DNA of 47,779 nucleotides, taken from Chloroflexi bacterium HGW-Chloroflexi-8 (GTDB lineage Bacteria > Chloroflexota > Anaerolineae > Anaerolineales > Anaerolineaceae). The stretch lies in NCBI GenBank assembly GCA_002841995.1, contig PHBS01000006.1, forward strand, positions 1 to 47,779, written 5' to 3'. Positions 25,025 through 33,284 of the stretch are shown here, one piece after another. A model generated the notes under the pieces. That model searched no databases. It worked only from the letters and a program-made list of their open reading frames with translations, and was not told the DNA's origin. The translations under genes were made by a program, and so were the position numbers. Every line of letters starts with the position of its first letter. Within the stretch, counting starts at the first letter, position 1.

Positions 25025-27205
25025 GTGAATATGAATTATGAATTGTTAACCTGGTTGGTCCCCGTACCACCCTTAATAGCTTTTTTTGTGATCGTTCTTT
25101 TCGCAAATCGGTCAAATAAACTGAGTCATTCATTAGCGATTATAGCCGCAGGTTTATCCTGGCTTCTCAGTATGTTCATATTTGTTTGGGCTATTGGCCC
25201 AAAAGGTGTGTTACAAAAGCCATTGGTTAGCTCCATTAATTGGTTACCAACCGCAGATACATTTTTGAAAATTGGTGTTCAGATCGACGCGCTTTCTGCG
25301 ATTACTTTATTTTTCGTCGCCTGGACAGTTCTGATGATTTTTGTATACAGTATTGGGTACCATAACTACGGTCAACCCAAAGGTGATCATGATCAGCCAG
25401 GTCTCCCACCACATGGGGCGACGGTTGAAAGCGCTAACGCCCAATCACACAAAGTAATGTCAATTGAACCAATGTACGCAAGATTTTTTGCATTTATCAG
25501 CCTTTTTGCCTTTGCCATGTATTTACTTGTTGTCAGTAATAATTTGTTGACGCTTTATATTGGCTGGGAAATAATGGGCTTATGCTCTTACTTGTTGATT
25601 GGTTTCTGGTATGCTAAACCTTCAGCCAGGGCTGCTGCAATCAAAGCATTTCTTACAACAAGAATTGGCGATGTTTTCATGTTAATTGGCCTGGCTTCTT
25701 TATATACAATCGCAGGAAGCCTTCAGTACGAAGTCATATTCTCCGAAAAAGTATTACAGTCACTGGTTCAAAACGCTTCCCCATTTTTTGGAATGTCTTG
25801 GGCTGCATTGATTGGTTTGTTGATATTTATTGGTGTTGTTGGAAAATCGTCACAATTTCCGTTACATGTCTGGTTACCAGATGCCATGGAAGGTCCGACA
25901 CCAGTTTCTGCGATGATCCATGCTGCCACAATGGTTTCTGCGGGTGTTTATCTTGCCATCCGTTTTTTCCCCATTCTTTCAGCTGGGTGGGAAGGCGGAA
26001 CAGTTTTAACAACACCAATGTTAGTCATGTCAATTATTGGATCTTTTACGGCATTATTTGCAGCGACGATAGCGCTGTCGCAACGAGATATAAAACGTGT
26101 TCTTGCCTATTCAACGATATCTCAATTAGGTTACATGATTGCTGCCTTAGGGATTGGAGCGTATGTAGCCGCCGCATTTCACTTGGTAACACATGCATTC
26201 TTTAAAGCATTACTATTTCTAGGATCCGGATCTGTTATTCACGGTATGGAGCATGGTGTATATCATGAAGGTGAGCATATTGACCCTCAGGATATGTTTA
26301 ATATGGGTGGATTATATAAAAAGATGCCGATTACATTCGCAACTTTTGTCATTGGAGGATTAGCACTTTCCGGCTTCCCTATTATTACTGCTGGATTCTG
26401 GTCAAAAGATGAAATTCTTTCCAGTGCGTTCAATGGTAGTTTTTTGGTGGTATTTATTGTTCTGGCAGTTTCAGCATTTTTGACAGCCTTTTACACCATG
26501 AGGCAAATCACTTTAGTTTTCCTTGGTAAACCCAGAACCAATGCAGCTTCCCATGCACATGAGACACCCATTACAATGACTTTGCCATTGATTGTTTTGT
26601 CCTTCTTCGCAATAGCTGCTGGTTGGGTTGGGATTCCAAAAGCATTTCCCGGTCTTGGCGGACTTTTGCCAAATTGGTTTTCTGACTTTGTTGGATCAAT
26701 GCTTCACGGTGGTGAACATGCCGTTGAACACCATAGTCTCATCCCACTATTTACATCCTTGTTTGTTAGCCTGGGAGGATTATTTACCGGTTATTTAGTT
26801 TATCGTAGGATGGAGAAGAAAACAGAAGATCCAATGGTGTGGTCTCTCGGAAGTATTTATAAAATGCTTGAAAATAAATACTATATCGATGAGTTCTACA
26901 CAAAGGTCTTTATCAATCCTGCAAAATGGATTGCCGAAAAAGTAGTTTATATCTGGATGGACTTGAAAATTATTGATGGTATTTTACACGGTATATCAAA
27001 CTTTGGATTATGGACGGGGAATTTCCTGAGACAGAAATTTGATGTACCGGTTATTAATCGTGGTGGCGATAACCTGGCAAAATCGACAAAATTTATTGGG
27101 TCTGAAATTCGTATCACACAAACGGGAAAAGTTCAGGACTATATGTTTCTAGCTTTGGCTTTGTCGTTACTTGGAAGTGTGATCTTTTTAATTATCATAT
27201 TCTAG
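25025..27205 (+). CDS. nuoL: NADH-quinone oxidoreductase subunit L, with extended lateral-helix region
   Basis: The protein is 726 residues from GTG at 25025. An ATG at 25031 is equally possible given AGAGGAG at 25014-25020. It is the distal antiporter-like proton pump. Key residues are E182 (GWEIMGLCSYL), K274 (VGKSSQFPLHVWLPDAMEGP) and K461 (GFWSKDEIL). Two enlargements stand out. One is a hydrophilic insert at about 113-148. The other is a C-terminal lateral-helix region (about 605-700, before QTGKVQDY and the last TM) that is roughly 25-30 residues longer than I recall for canonical NuoL. The latter fits a membrane arm with one extra pump. Confidence 0.95.
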   Translation: MNMNYELLTWLVPVPPLIAFFVIVLFANRSNKLSHSLAIIAAGLSWLLSMFIFVWAIGPKGVLQKPLVSSINWLPTADTFLKIGVQIDALSAITLFFVAWTVLMIFVYSIGYHNYGQPKGDHDQPGLPPHGATVESANAQSHKVMSIEPMYARFFAFISLFAFAMYLLVVSNNLLTLYIGWEIMGLCSYLLIGFWYAKPSARAAAIKAFLTTRIGDVFMLIGLASLYTIAGSLQYEVIFSEKVLQSLVQNASPFFGMSWAALIGLLIFIGVVGKSSQFPLHVWLPDAMEGPTPVSAMIHAATMVSAGVYLAIRFFPILSAGWEGGTVLTTPMLVMSIIGSFTALFAATIALSQRDIKRVLAYSTISQLGYMIAALGIGAYVAAAFHLVTHAFFKALLFLGSGSVIHGMEHGVYHEGEHIDPQDMFNMGGLYKKMPITFATFVIGGLALSGFPIITAGFWSKDEILSSAFNGSFLVVFIVLAVSAFLTAFYTMRQITLVFLGKPRTNAASHAHETPITMTLPLIVLSFFAIAAGWVGIPKAFPGLGGLLPNWFSDFVGSMLHGGEHAVEHHSLIPLFTSLFVSLGGLFTGYLVYRRMEKKTEDPMVWSLGSIYKMLENKYYIDEFYTKVFINPAKWIAEKVVYIWMDLKIIDGILHGISNFGLWTGNFLRQKFDVPVINRGGDNLAKSTKFIGSEIRITQTGKVQDYMFLALALSLLGSVIFLIIIF

Positions 27206-27232
27206 TGTCTGGGAAAGGAAAAGGAAAAATTT

Positions 27233-28765
27233 ATGAATAATTCACTCCTGCTGTACATCCTGATGATTCCCAGTTTGTTTGCAATTTTGTTGCTCTTTTT
27301 ACCGGAATCTAAAATACGATTCGTGCAATGGACAGCTTTAGCAGGCAGCCTGATCACTTTTATTGCTTCGTTGTTTGTTTGGTTTGGATACGACAAAGCA
27401 TTAGGTGGTTTTCAATTTGAATTTATTGCTCCGTGGTTTTCTGCAATTGGCTCATCATTCCATTTTGGAGTTGATGGAATCTCATTACCGATGGTATTGT
27501 TGACAACTATTTTGACACCACTTGCTATTTTGGCTTCATTTGGAATTAAAGAAAAAATAAAGATTTATATGGCATTATTCCTGTTTTTGGAAACAGGAGT
27601 TTTGGGTGTTTTTGTCTCGTTGGATCTTCTGGTTTTCTTTTTATTCTGGGAAATCGGCCTTGTTCCCATGTATTTCTTAATTGCACAATGGGGTGGTAAA
27701 AACCGAAACTACGCCAGTCTAAAATTTATTCTTTTCACAATGGGTGGTTCACTTGGTTTGTTGTTATCCATACAAATGATTGGACTTACAACCGGAACCT
27801 TTGACCTTGTTAAATTATTTGAACTTTGGCCGAATATTTCTCAATCAGGATTTCTTTCAACTGTACCATTGGGTCTTTCACTACCCACAATTAAAGCAAT
27901 TGCTTTTTGGGCGTTTGTCATTGCTTTTGCGATCAAGGTACCAATTTGGCCATTTCATACCTGGCTTCCGGATGCTCACACCGAAGCACCAACTGCAGGA
28001 TCCATGCTCTTAGCAGGTGTTCTGCTGAAACTAGGTGCATATGGTTTTATTCGACTGGTAATCCCGTTATTTCCCATTGAGTCTCAACGTTATGCCGGTA
28101 TTTTAGCTGGATTGGCAACTGCAGCGATTATTTTTGGAGCACTTTCTGCATTTGCTCAAAAGGATTTAAAAAGACTTGTTGCTTACTCATCTATAAACCA
28201 CATGGGCTTTGTAGTGTTGGGAATAGCAGCAGCAGCATATGCCATGAATGTTGGTGATAAGGGAATTATTGAAAGCGCTAATATCGCCTTAAATGGTTCA
28301 ATTCTGCAAATGTTCAATCATGGATTATCGTCCGCTGGAATGTTTTTCCTGGTAGGTGTAATTTATGATCGTGCCCACACAAGGCAATTGGATGATTTTG
28401 GTGGACTTTGGGCAATACTACCAATTTATGGTGCGATATTTATTTTTACCTCTATGTCTTCCTTAGGATTACCTGGTTTGAACGGATTTGTTTCTGAATT
28501 TTTGGTTGTACGAGGCGCTTGGGATATTTTCCCATTAGCAACCGCGCTGAGCATGATCGGTCTTTTCTTTACGGGTGCATATGTTTTGAAAGCGATTGCA
28601 GGATTATTACATGGCCCGAGAAATAATCAATGGCTGCAATTAAAAGAGATTAATGTCCGCGAGATTTTTGTAATTGCACCCTTGATGTTTTTAATGTTAT
28701 GGATTGGGATCTGGCCATCATGGATCTTAAATATGATTAATAATGCAGTTATTTTGTTTTTTTAA
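27233..28765 (+). CDS. nuoM: NADH-quinone oxidoreductase subunit M (first copy, canonical)
   Basis: The 510-residue antiporter-like pump subunit has all the expected charged residues: E140 in FLFWEIGLVPMYFLIAQWGG, K235 in AFAIKVPIWPFHTWLPDAH, K266 in LLAGVLLKLGAYGF, and E422 in NGFVSEFLVV. AAAGGAAAAGGAAAAAT precedes the ATG. The gene lies between nuoL and a second nuoM, in the normal gene order for the distal membrane arm. Confidence 0.96.
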   Translation: MNNSLLLYILMIPSLFAILLLFLPESKIRFVQWTALAGSLITFIASLFVWFGYDKALGGFQFEFIAPWFSAIGSSFHFGVDGISLPMVLLTTILTPLAILASFGIKEKIKIYMALFLFLETGVLGVFVSLDLLVFFLFWEIGLVPMYFLIAQWGGKNRNYASLKFILFTMGGSLGLLLSIQMIGLTTGTFDLVKLFELWPNISQSGFLSTVPLGLSLPTIKAIAFWAFVIAFAIKVPIWPFHTWLPDAHTEAPTAGSMLLAGVLLKLGAYGFIRLVIPLFPIESQRYAGILAGLATAAIIFGALSAFAQKDLKRLVAYSSINHMGFVVLGIAAAAYAMNVGDKGIIESANIALNGSILQMFNHGLSSAGMFFLVGVIYDRAHTRQLDDFGGLWAILPIYGAIFIFTSMSSLGLPGLNGFVSEFLVVRGAWDIFPLATALSMIGLFFTGAYVLKAIAGLLHGPRNNQWLQLKEINVREIFVIAPLMFLMLWIGIWPSWILNMINNAVILFF

Positions 28766-28777
28766 AGAGGTGAAGGA

Positions 28778-30250
28778 ATGGGATTTCCAATCCTGAGTAT
28801 TCTCATTTTTATTCCATTATTCGCTGGTATCGCGATCTTGATCTTTGGTCGAAAAAAACCGGAAGCCATTCGCCCGGTCGCCTTGGTCGCAGCGAGTCTT
28901 GTATTGGTGCTTACATTCATTTTATGGGCTACCTACTCCATTGAAAACGCTGGATACCAATTTGTCGAGCAATTTTCCTGGTTACCGGAATTAGGAATTT
29001 CCTATCATCTGGGAGTTGATGGTATTAGCATTGCGATGCTCGTGTTAACAGGTCTGGTTGTTTTTACTGGTGTGCTGGTATCCTGGAAAATAAATGATCG
29101 TCCAGAAGAGTTTTTTGCTTATTTGATGTTTTTGGCAACCAGTGTTTTAGGTGTATTTTCTTCTTTAGATCTTTTCATGTTATTTTTCTTTTTGGAAATT
29201 GCGGTGTTTCCAAAGTATTTAATGATTGTGATTTGGGGTTCACCACAAACACGTGTATACGGCGGCATGAAATTAACCTTATATCTTTTTATAGGTACCA
29301 TGTTTGCAATTGTTGGTTCACTGGCAATTTATTTTGTTTCACCCGAACGATCATTTGACTTATTAATTTTGGAAAAAGCGGGTTTTGCAGCAAGCGTTCA
29401 AAAATTATGGTTTCCATTTATATTTCTCGGATTTGCTATTTTGGGGGGTATTTTCCCATTCCATAGTTGGGCACCGGATGGCCACGTTGCAGCACCAACT
29501 GCCATATCGATGCTTTTAGCCGGTGTTGAAATGAAAGTGGGTGTATTTGCAGCTTTACGTGTTGCAATCATGTTGCTGCCTGAAGGAGCCCGTTATTGGT
29601 CTACCTGGATTTTGGTTTTAGCCACGATCAATGTGGTGTATGGTGCATTTATCGCGATGATTCAAAAAGACTTTAAATACGTTATTGGTTTTTCTTCTGT
29701 TTCACACATGGGTTTGGTTTTGATCGGATTTGCATCATTAAACTACAATGGTTTACTAGGTGCTGGACTGCAAATGTTTTCACATGGTGTTATGACAGCT
29801 CTCTTCTTCTCTATCGTTGGGATGGTCTACGATCAAACACATACACGTGATATTGCATCTTTAGGCGGCTTGGCAAAGAAGATGCCATTTGCCGCTTTTG
29901 GTTTCATAATTGCTGGTCTTGTGTCAATGGGTATGCCCGGACTATCTGGGTTCATCGCAGAAATACCAATTTATATGGGCGCCTGGCAAGTAGCTCCTAT
30001 TGTGGCGATTATAGCCATAATTTCGATCGTTATAACTGCTGCTTATATATTACTAACAATAAGAAAAGTTTTTTTTGGTGAATTACCTGCACAATATGAA
30101 GCTAGTGTTCATGACATATCTACCAAAGACAAAATCGCCATTGGTTTACTAAGCCTCTTTATGATCGGAATAGGTTTACTGCCACAATTAATGGTTCCGT
30201 TGATTGAATCCGGAGTGAATCACATATTAGCGCTTTTAGGAGGTGTTTAA
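28778..30250 (+). CDS. nuoM: NADH-quinone oxidoreductase subunit M (second copy, divergent)
   Basis: This 490-residue protein is clearly NuoM-like but well diverged from its neighbour. E140 (FFFLEIAVFPKYLMIV) and E395 (SGFIAEIPIYMGAW) are kept. The TM7 lysine is replaced by L222 (FAILGGIFPFHSWAPDGH). TM8 reads LLAGVEMKVGV, so K253 is kept and a new E251 appears two residues before it. It starts 12 bases after nuoM1, and its stop overlaps the nuoN start by one base, so it is part of the same operon. It is the likely fourth pumping subunit of an enlarged complex I. Confidence 0.94.
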   Translation: MGFPILSILIFIPLFAGIAILIFGRKKPEAIRPVALVAASLVLVLTFILWATYSIENAGYQFVEQFSWLPELGISYHLGVDGISIAMLVLTGLVVFTGVLVSWKINDRPEEFFAYLMFLATSVLGVFSSLDLFMLFFFLEIAVFPKYLMIVIWGSPQTRVYGGMKLTLYLFIGTMFAIVGSLAIYFVSPERSFDLLILEKAGFAASVQKLWFPFIFLGFAILGGIFPFHSWAPDGHVAAPTAISMLLAGVEMKVGVFAALRVAIMLLPEGARYWSTWILVLATINVVYGAFIAMIQKDFKYVIGFSSVSHMGLVLIGFASLNYNGLLGAGLQMFSHGVMTALFFSIVGMVYDQTHTRDIASLGGLAKKMPFAAFGFIIAGLVSMGMPGLSGFIAEIPIYMGAWQVAPIVAIIAIISIVITAAYILLTIRKVFFGELPAQYEASVHDISTKDKIAIGLLSLFMIGIGLLPQLMVPLIESGVNHILALLGGV

Positions 30251-31704
30251 TGGAGTTTGTATCCATTCCTTCCAACGATTTTTTGGCAATACTACCTGAG
30301 ATTGGATTACTGCTCTTAATTGGGTTTACTCTACTGCTAGGTGTTTTTAAAAAGAATGATAAAAACTTTCTGGGATGGTTCGTAGCGATAGGGTTATCTT
30401 TAATCCTCGTTATAAAATTAGGATTTTTGAATCCTGGATCGGAACAACATTCAGCCTGGGGTGGAATGTTGCAGGTTGATGCAGCCAGCTATTTCTTCCA
30501 GATAATTATTATTATCGGAGCAATCTTAACTGTTCTTTTTTCCACAAATCAAAATAAATTCGAATTTTCAGCAGATTATTTGGCACTTTTACTCGCAAGT
30601 GTAATCGGAATGAATTTAATGGCTGCCGCATCTGACCTAATTATGTTATATCTAGCCATTGAGACTACATCCATTCCATTATATGTTCTAGCTGGTTTTA
30701 TGAAGAAAGATCAATCTTCGGTAGAATCAGGATTAAAGTACCTGTTTTTTGGGGCTATGACCTCTGCAATCATGCTTTATGGATTTAGCTTTTTGTATGG
30801 CTTTAGCGGGGATACAAACCTATTTAAAATTTCAGAAACGATTTCAGCAGGTTTAATCCCAATGGGGATTCAAATCCTTGTACTTCTTATGGTTGTCGCT
30901 GGGTTTGGATTTAAAGTCTCAGCATTTCCATTTCATTTTTGGGCGCCGGATGTATATCAAGGCGCACCAACACCAATATCAGGATTTCTATCGACTGCAT
31001 CCAAGAGTGCCGGTTTCATTGTCTTAATGCGATTTTTAATGACAACATTTTCTTCCAATCCTCAAAACTGGATGGTGTTGGTGATGATCCTTTCAACAGC
31101 AACCATGTTAGTTGGCAACCTTTTGGCATTACTACAAAAAGATCTTAAGAGACTACTAGCATATTCTTCCATCTCTCATGCAGGATACATATTAATTGGT
31201 GTAGCATCTGGCAGCCAATTAGGTTTTAAAGCTGCAATGTATTACTTGCTTGTGTATTTGTTTACTAATCTGGCAGCATTTGGAGTTGCGCATATCGTTG
31301 AAACTCAAAAAGGATCAAGTCAAATTTCGGATTTGACCGGTCTTATCAAGAGTTCACCCGGATTAGCTTTTGCCTTCCTAATTTCGATACTCTCCTTATC
31401 TGGAATTCCACCTTTCGGTGGTTTTGTCAGCAAAATACTTGTGTTTGCTGCAGGTATTGAAGCTGGTATGGTTTGGTTGGTATTGGTTGGCGTAGTTAAC
31501 TCATTTATAGGTCTATTTTATTATTTGAATTTGTTAAGAACAGCTTTTTCTTCTGGAGAAGAATCTGAGAAATTAAGAATTTCTCCAAGCTGGAGTTTAG
31601 CTTTAATCATTTGCGTTTTGGGAATTGTCGTATTGGGTGTTGTATACACACCATGGATCAGTTGGCTGAATTTTGCTTCAACAAATTTGATCTCTCTTCG
31701 TTGA
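30250..31704 (+). CDS. nuoN: NADH-quinone oxidoreductase subunit N
   Basis: The 484-residue proximal antiporter-like subunit. The expected charged residues are present: the glutamate in YLAIETTSIPLYVLAGF, the TM7 lysine in GFGFKVSAFPFHFWAPDVYQ, the TM8 lysine in STASKSAGF, and a TM12 lysine in GGFVSKILVF. The start overlaps the nuoM2 stop (TAATG). The stop codon TGA at 31702-31704 lies inside the -35 of the ATP synthase promoter. Confidence 0.96.
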   Translation: MEFVSIPSNDFLAILPEIGLLLLIGFTLLLGVFKKNDKNFLGWFVAIGLSLILVIKLGFLNPGSEQHSAWGGMLQVDAASYFFQIIIIIGAILTVLFSTNQNKFEFSADYLALLLASVIGMNLMAAASDLIMLYLAIETTSIPLYVLAGFMKKDQSSVESGLKYLFFGAMTSAIMLYGFSFLYGFSGDTNLFKISETISAGLIPMGIQILVLLMVVAGFGFKVSAFPFHFWAPDVYQGAPTPISGFLSTASKSAGFIVLMRFLMTTFSSNPQNWMVLVMILSTATMLVGNLLALLQKDLKRLLAYSSISHAGYILIGVASGSQLGFKAAMYYLLVYLFTNLAAFGVAHIVETQKGSSQISDLTGLIKSSPGLAFAFLISILSLSGIPPFGGFVSKILVFAAGIEAGMVWLVLVGVVNSFIGLFYYLNLLRTAFSSGEESEKLRISPSWSLALIICVLGIVVLGVVYTPWISWLNFASTNLISLR

Positions 31705-31730
31705 CGGTTTAATTTTTGTAATGATATAAT
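31701..31730 (+). promoter_or_regulatory. Strong promoter of the ATP synthase F0 operon
   Basis: The -35 TTGACG is at 31701-31706, overlapping the nuoN stop codon. The -10 TATAAT is at 31725-31730, preceded by TGA (extended -10, TGATATAAT from 31722). The spacer is 18 bases. The start point should fall near 31737, only about two bases before the atpZ ATG at 31739, so that message would be nearly leaderless. Confidence 0.75.
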
Positions 31731-31738
31731 CATTTGGT

Positions 31739-32044
31739 ATGCAATCTGAGAAACCTGCACCGACTGAACGTAAAACCCGGTTACTTAATCTTACGCTTGC
31801 AAGTGTTGCGGGACAGGTTGGTTGCTTGACTTTAATAATTATAATTGCTGCAGTATTGGGGGGACTTTGGTTGGATAATTTTTATCAAACCAAACCATTG
31901 TTCACGGTAGGATTATTAATTGTAAGTATTCCAATTTCTTTAGCAGTTATGATAATTGTGGTACGTTTTGCTACATCCAAAATCAGAATCAAACCAACTG
32001 ATTCTACCAAAGATCCGAAGGAGGCAGACATTGGAAAGAACTAA
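31739..32044 (+). CDS. atpZ: AtpZ/AtpI-like small membrane protein of the ATP synthase operon
   Basis: The 101-residue protein has two TM segments (about 24-46 and 55-80) and the GGLWLDNFYQTKPLFTVGLL motif of the AtpZ family (ATPase_gene1), which accompanies F0F1 operons. It is thought to help assembly or ion transport. The position directly before atpB supports the call. No ribosome binding site precedes the ATG at 31739, in line with a nearly leaderless transcript. Its end overlaps the atpB TTG start by 14 bases. Confidence 0.82.
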   Translation: MQSEKPAPTERKTRLLNLTLASVAGQVGCLTLIIIIAAVLGGLWLDNFYQTKPLFTVGLLIVSIPISLAVMIIVVRFATSKIRIKPTDSTKDPKEADIGKN

Positions 32045-33005
32045 AAAATGGCGTTGGGGTGTAAATCGCTGGTGGATTTTTGGCCTAATCTTCTTATCGA
32101 TCATTATTGTTCAATTTATTGCTGTGCCAATCCAACCGCATATTCAAGTAGCTCCAGAGAGAATACTGCAAGAGCCAATATTTACGTTACCAGTAATCGG
32201 AGATTTTTATTTAGTAAATACGCTTCCATCTTTGTTACTGGTTGATTTAATCATAATTCTACTTGCCCTTCTCGTGCGAAATGGTTTAAAAGGCGGCAAC
32301 TTAGTCCCTAAGGGAGTCACTGCAGTCTTCGAAATGATCGTAGAAATGTTGTATAACCTGACCGAGACCTCCGCTGGAAAATACACAAAACAAATATTCC
32401 CATGGTTTGCAACGATTATTGTCCTTGTATTTGTTGCTAACATCACAAAATTGATTCCTGGCATGGAAACAATTGGGTTTATGCACCATTCGGAACATGG
32501 ATATTTAACACAAAACATTGGAGGAAATTGGTTTATCCTTCAAGGGACTAAAGCACCAGAGGGAGAGGGAAGTATTGTTACTCCTTTCTTTCGAGGCTTG
32601 TCAACTGATTTAAATTTCACAGTTGCATTAGCTCTTATATCTGTGGTGATGGTACAGGTATTAGGAATAAAAGCACAAGGGTTTCGATATTTTTCAAAAT
32701 TCCTGAATTTTACAACGATTTTCAAGAAACCTTTCCTGGGTTTCATGGATTTTATTGTTGGAGTCCTGGAATTAATATCTGAATTGGCAAAAATCCTTTC
32801 GTTTTCTTTCCGTCTTTTTGGCGTAATGTTTTCAGGAACTGTTTTGGTGGCATTAGTTGGTTCAATGGTTCCCGTATTTGTACCATCATTAATTTATGCC
32901 TTTGAATTATTTATGGGAGTTATCCAGGCATTTGTATTTGGTATGCTGACATTGGTCTTTATGTCACAAGCAACACAAGGTCATGCCGAACACGCTGATC
33001 ATTAA
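32031..33005 (+). CDS. atpB: ATP synthase F0 subunit a (TTG start)
   Basis: I start it at TTG 32031 because a perfect AAGGAGG (32018-32024) lies 6 bases upstream. No ATG or GTG start fits. That gives 324 residues. The essential stator arginine is R261 (SFSFRLFGVMFSG). The family motif is usually RLFGN followed by a glutamate at +9. Here N is V and the +9 residue is T270. The other partner position has E292 (AFELFMGVIQAFVFGMLTLV). The C-terminus is histidine-rich (QGHAEHADH). It forms the proton half-channels next to the c-ring. Confidence 0.93.
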   Translation: MERTKKWRWGVNRWWIFGLIFLSIIIVQFIAVPIQPHIQVAPERILQEPIFTLPVIGDFYLVNTLPSLLLVDLIIILLALLVRNGLKGGNLVPKGVTAVFEMIVEMLYNLTETSAGKYTKQIFPWFATIIVLVFVANITKLIPGMETIGFMHHSEHGYLTQNIGGNWFILQGTKAPEGEGSIVTPFFRGLSTDLNFTVALALISVVMVQVLGIKAQGFRYFSKFLNFTTIFKKPFLGFMDFIVGVLELISELAKILSFSFRLFGVMFSGTVLVALVGSMVPVFVPSLIYAFELFMGVIQAFVFGMLTLVFMSQATQGHAEHADH

Positions 33006-33028
33006 TTATAAAAATTTTTGGAGGAAAA

Positions 33029-33265
33029 ATGACGGGTGATTTAGTTCTTGCTGCAAAATTTATTGGTGCTGGCCTATCCATGATTGGTGCTTTAGGTGCA
33101 GGTATTGGTATTGGATTAAGCGTTCATGGAGCATTAAACGGAATGGCGAGAAATCCAGATGCTTATGGCAACTTGTTTACCAATATGATCCTTGGTATTG
33201 CATTTTCTGAAGCTATTGCTATTTATTGCTTGGTAATTGCTTTCTTAATGTTGTTTGTTCTATAA
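33029..33265 (+). CDS. atpE: ATP synthase F0 subunit c, proton type
   Basis: The 78-residue two-helix protein forms the rotor ring. The glycine-rich TM1 (GALGAGIGIGLSVHGALNG), the polar loop ARNPDAYGN and the carboxylate E61 in FSEAIAIYCLV are clear. The sodium-binding pattern (Q in TM1, then ES-T) is not present. The TM1 position is I28 and E61 is followed by Ala, so the ring should carry protons. TTGGAGGAAAA supplies the ribosome binding site. Confidence 0.95.
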   Translation: MTGDLVLAAKFIGAGLSMIGALGAGIGIGLSVHGALNGMARNPDAYGNLFTNMILGIAFSEAIAIYCLVIAFLMLFVL

Positions 33266-33284
33266 TCTGCGAAAGGAGCGAATC

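Noticed and set aside
25798-26205. A cysteine-rich 135-codon open frame on the + strand inside nuoL
   Set aside because: It is out of frame with a fully conserved NuoL sequence, has no ribosome binding site, and its composition is what the +1 frame of NuoL gives.
28778-30250. Reading the second nuoM as a decaying duplicate
   Set aside because: It is full length, in operon contact on both sides, keeps three of four key charged residues, and NuoL carries a matching helix extension.
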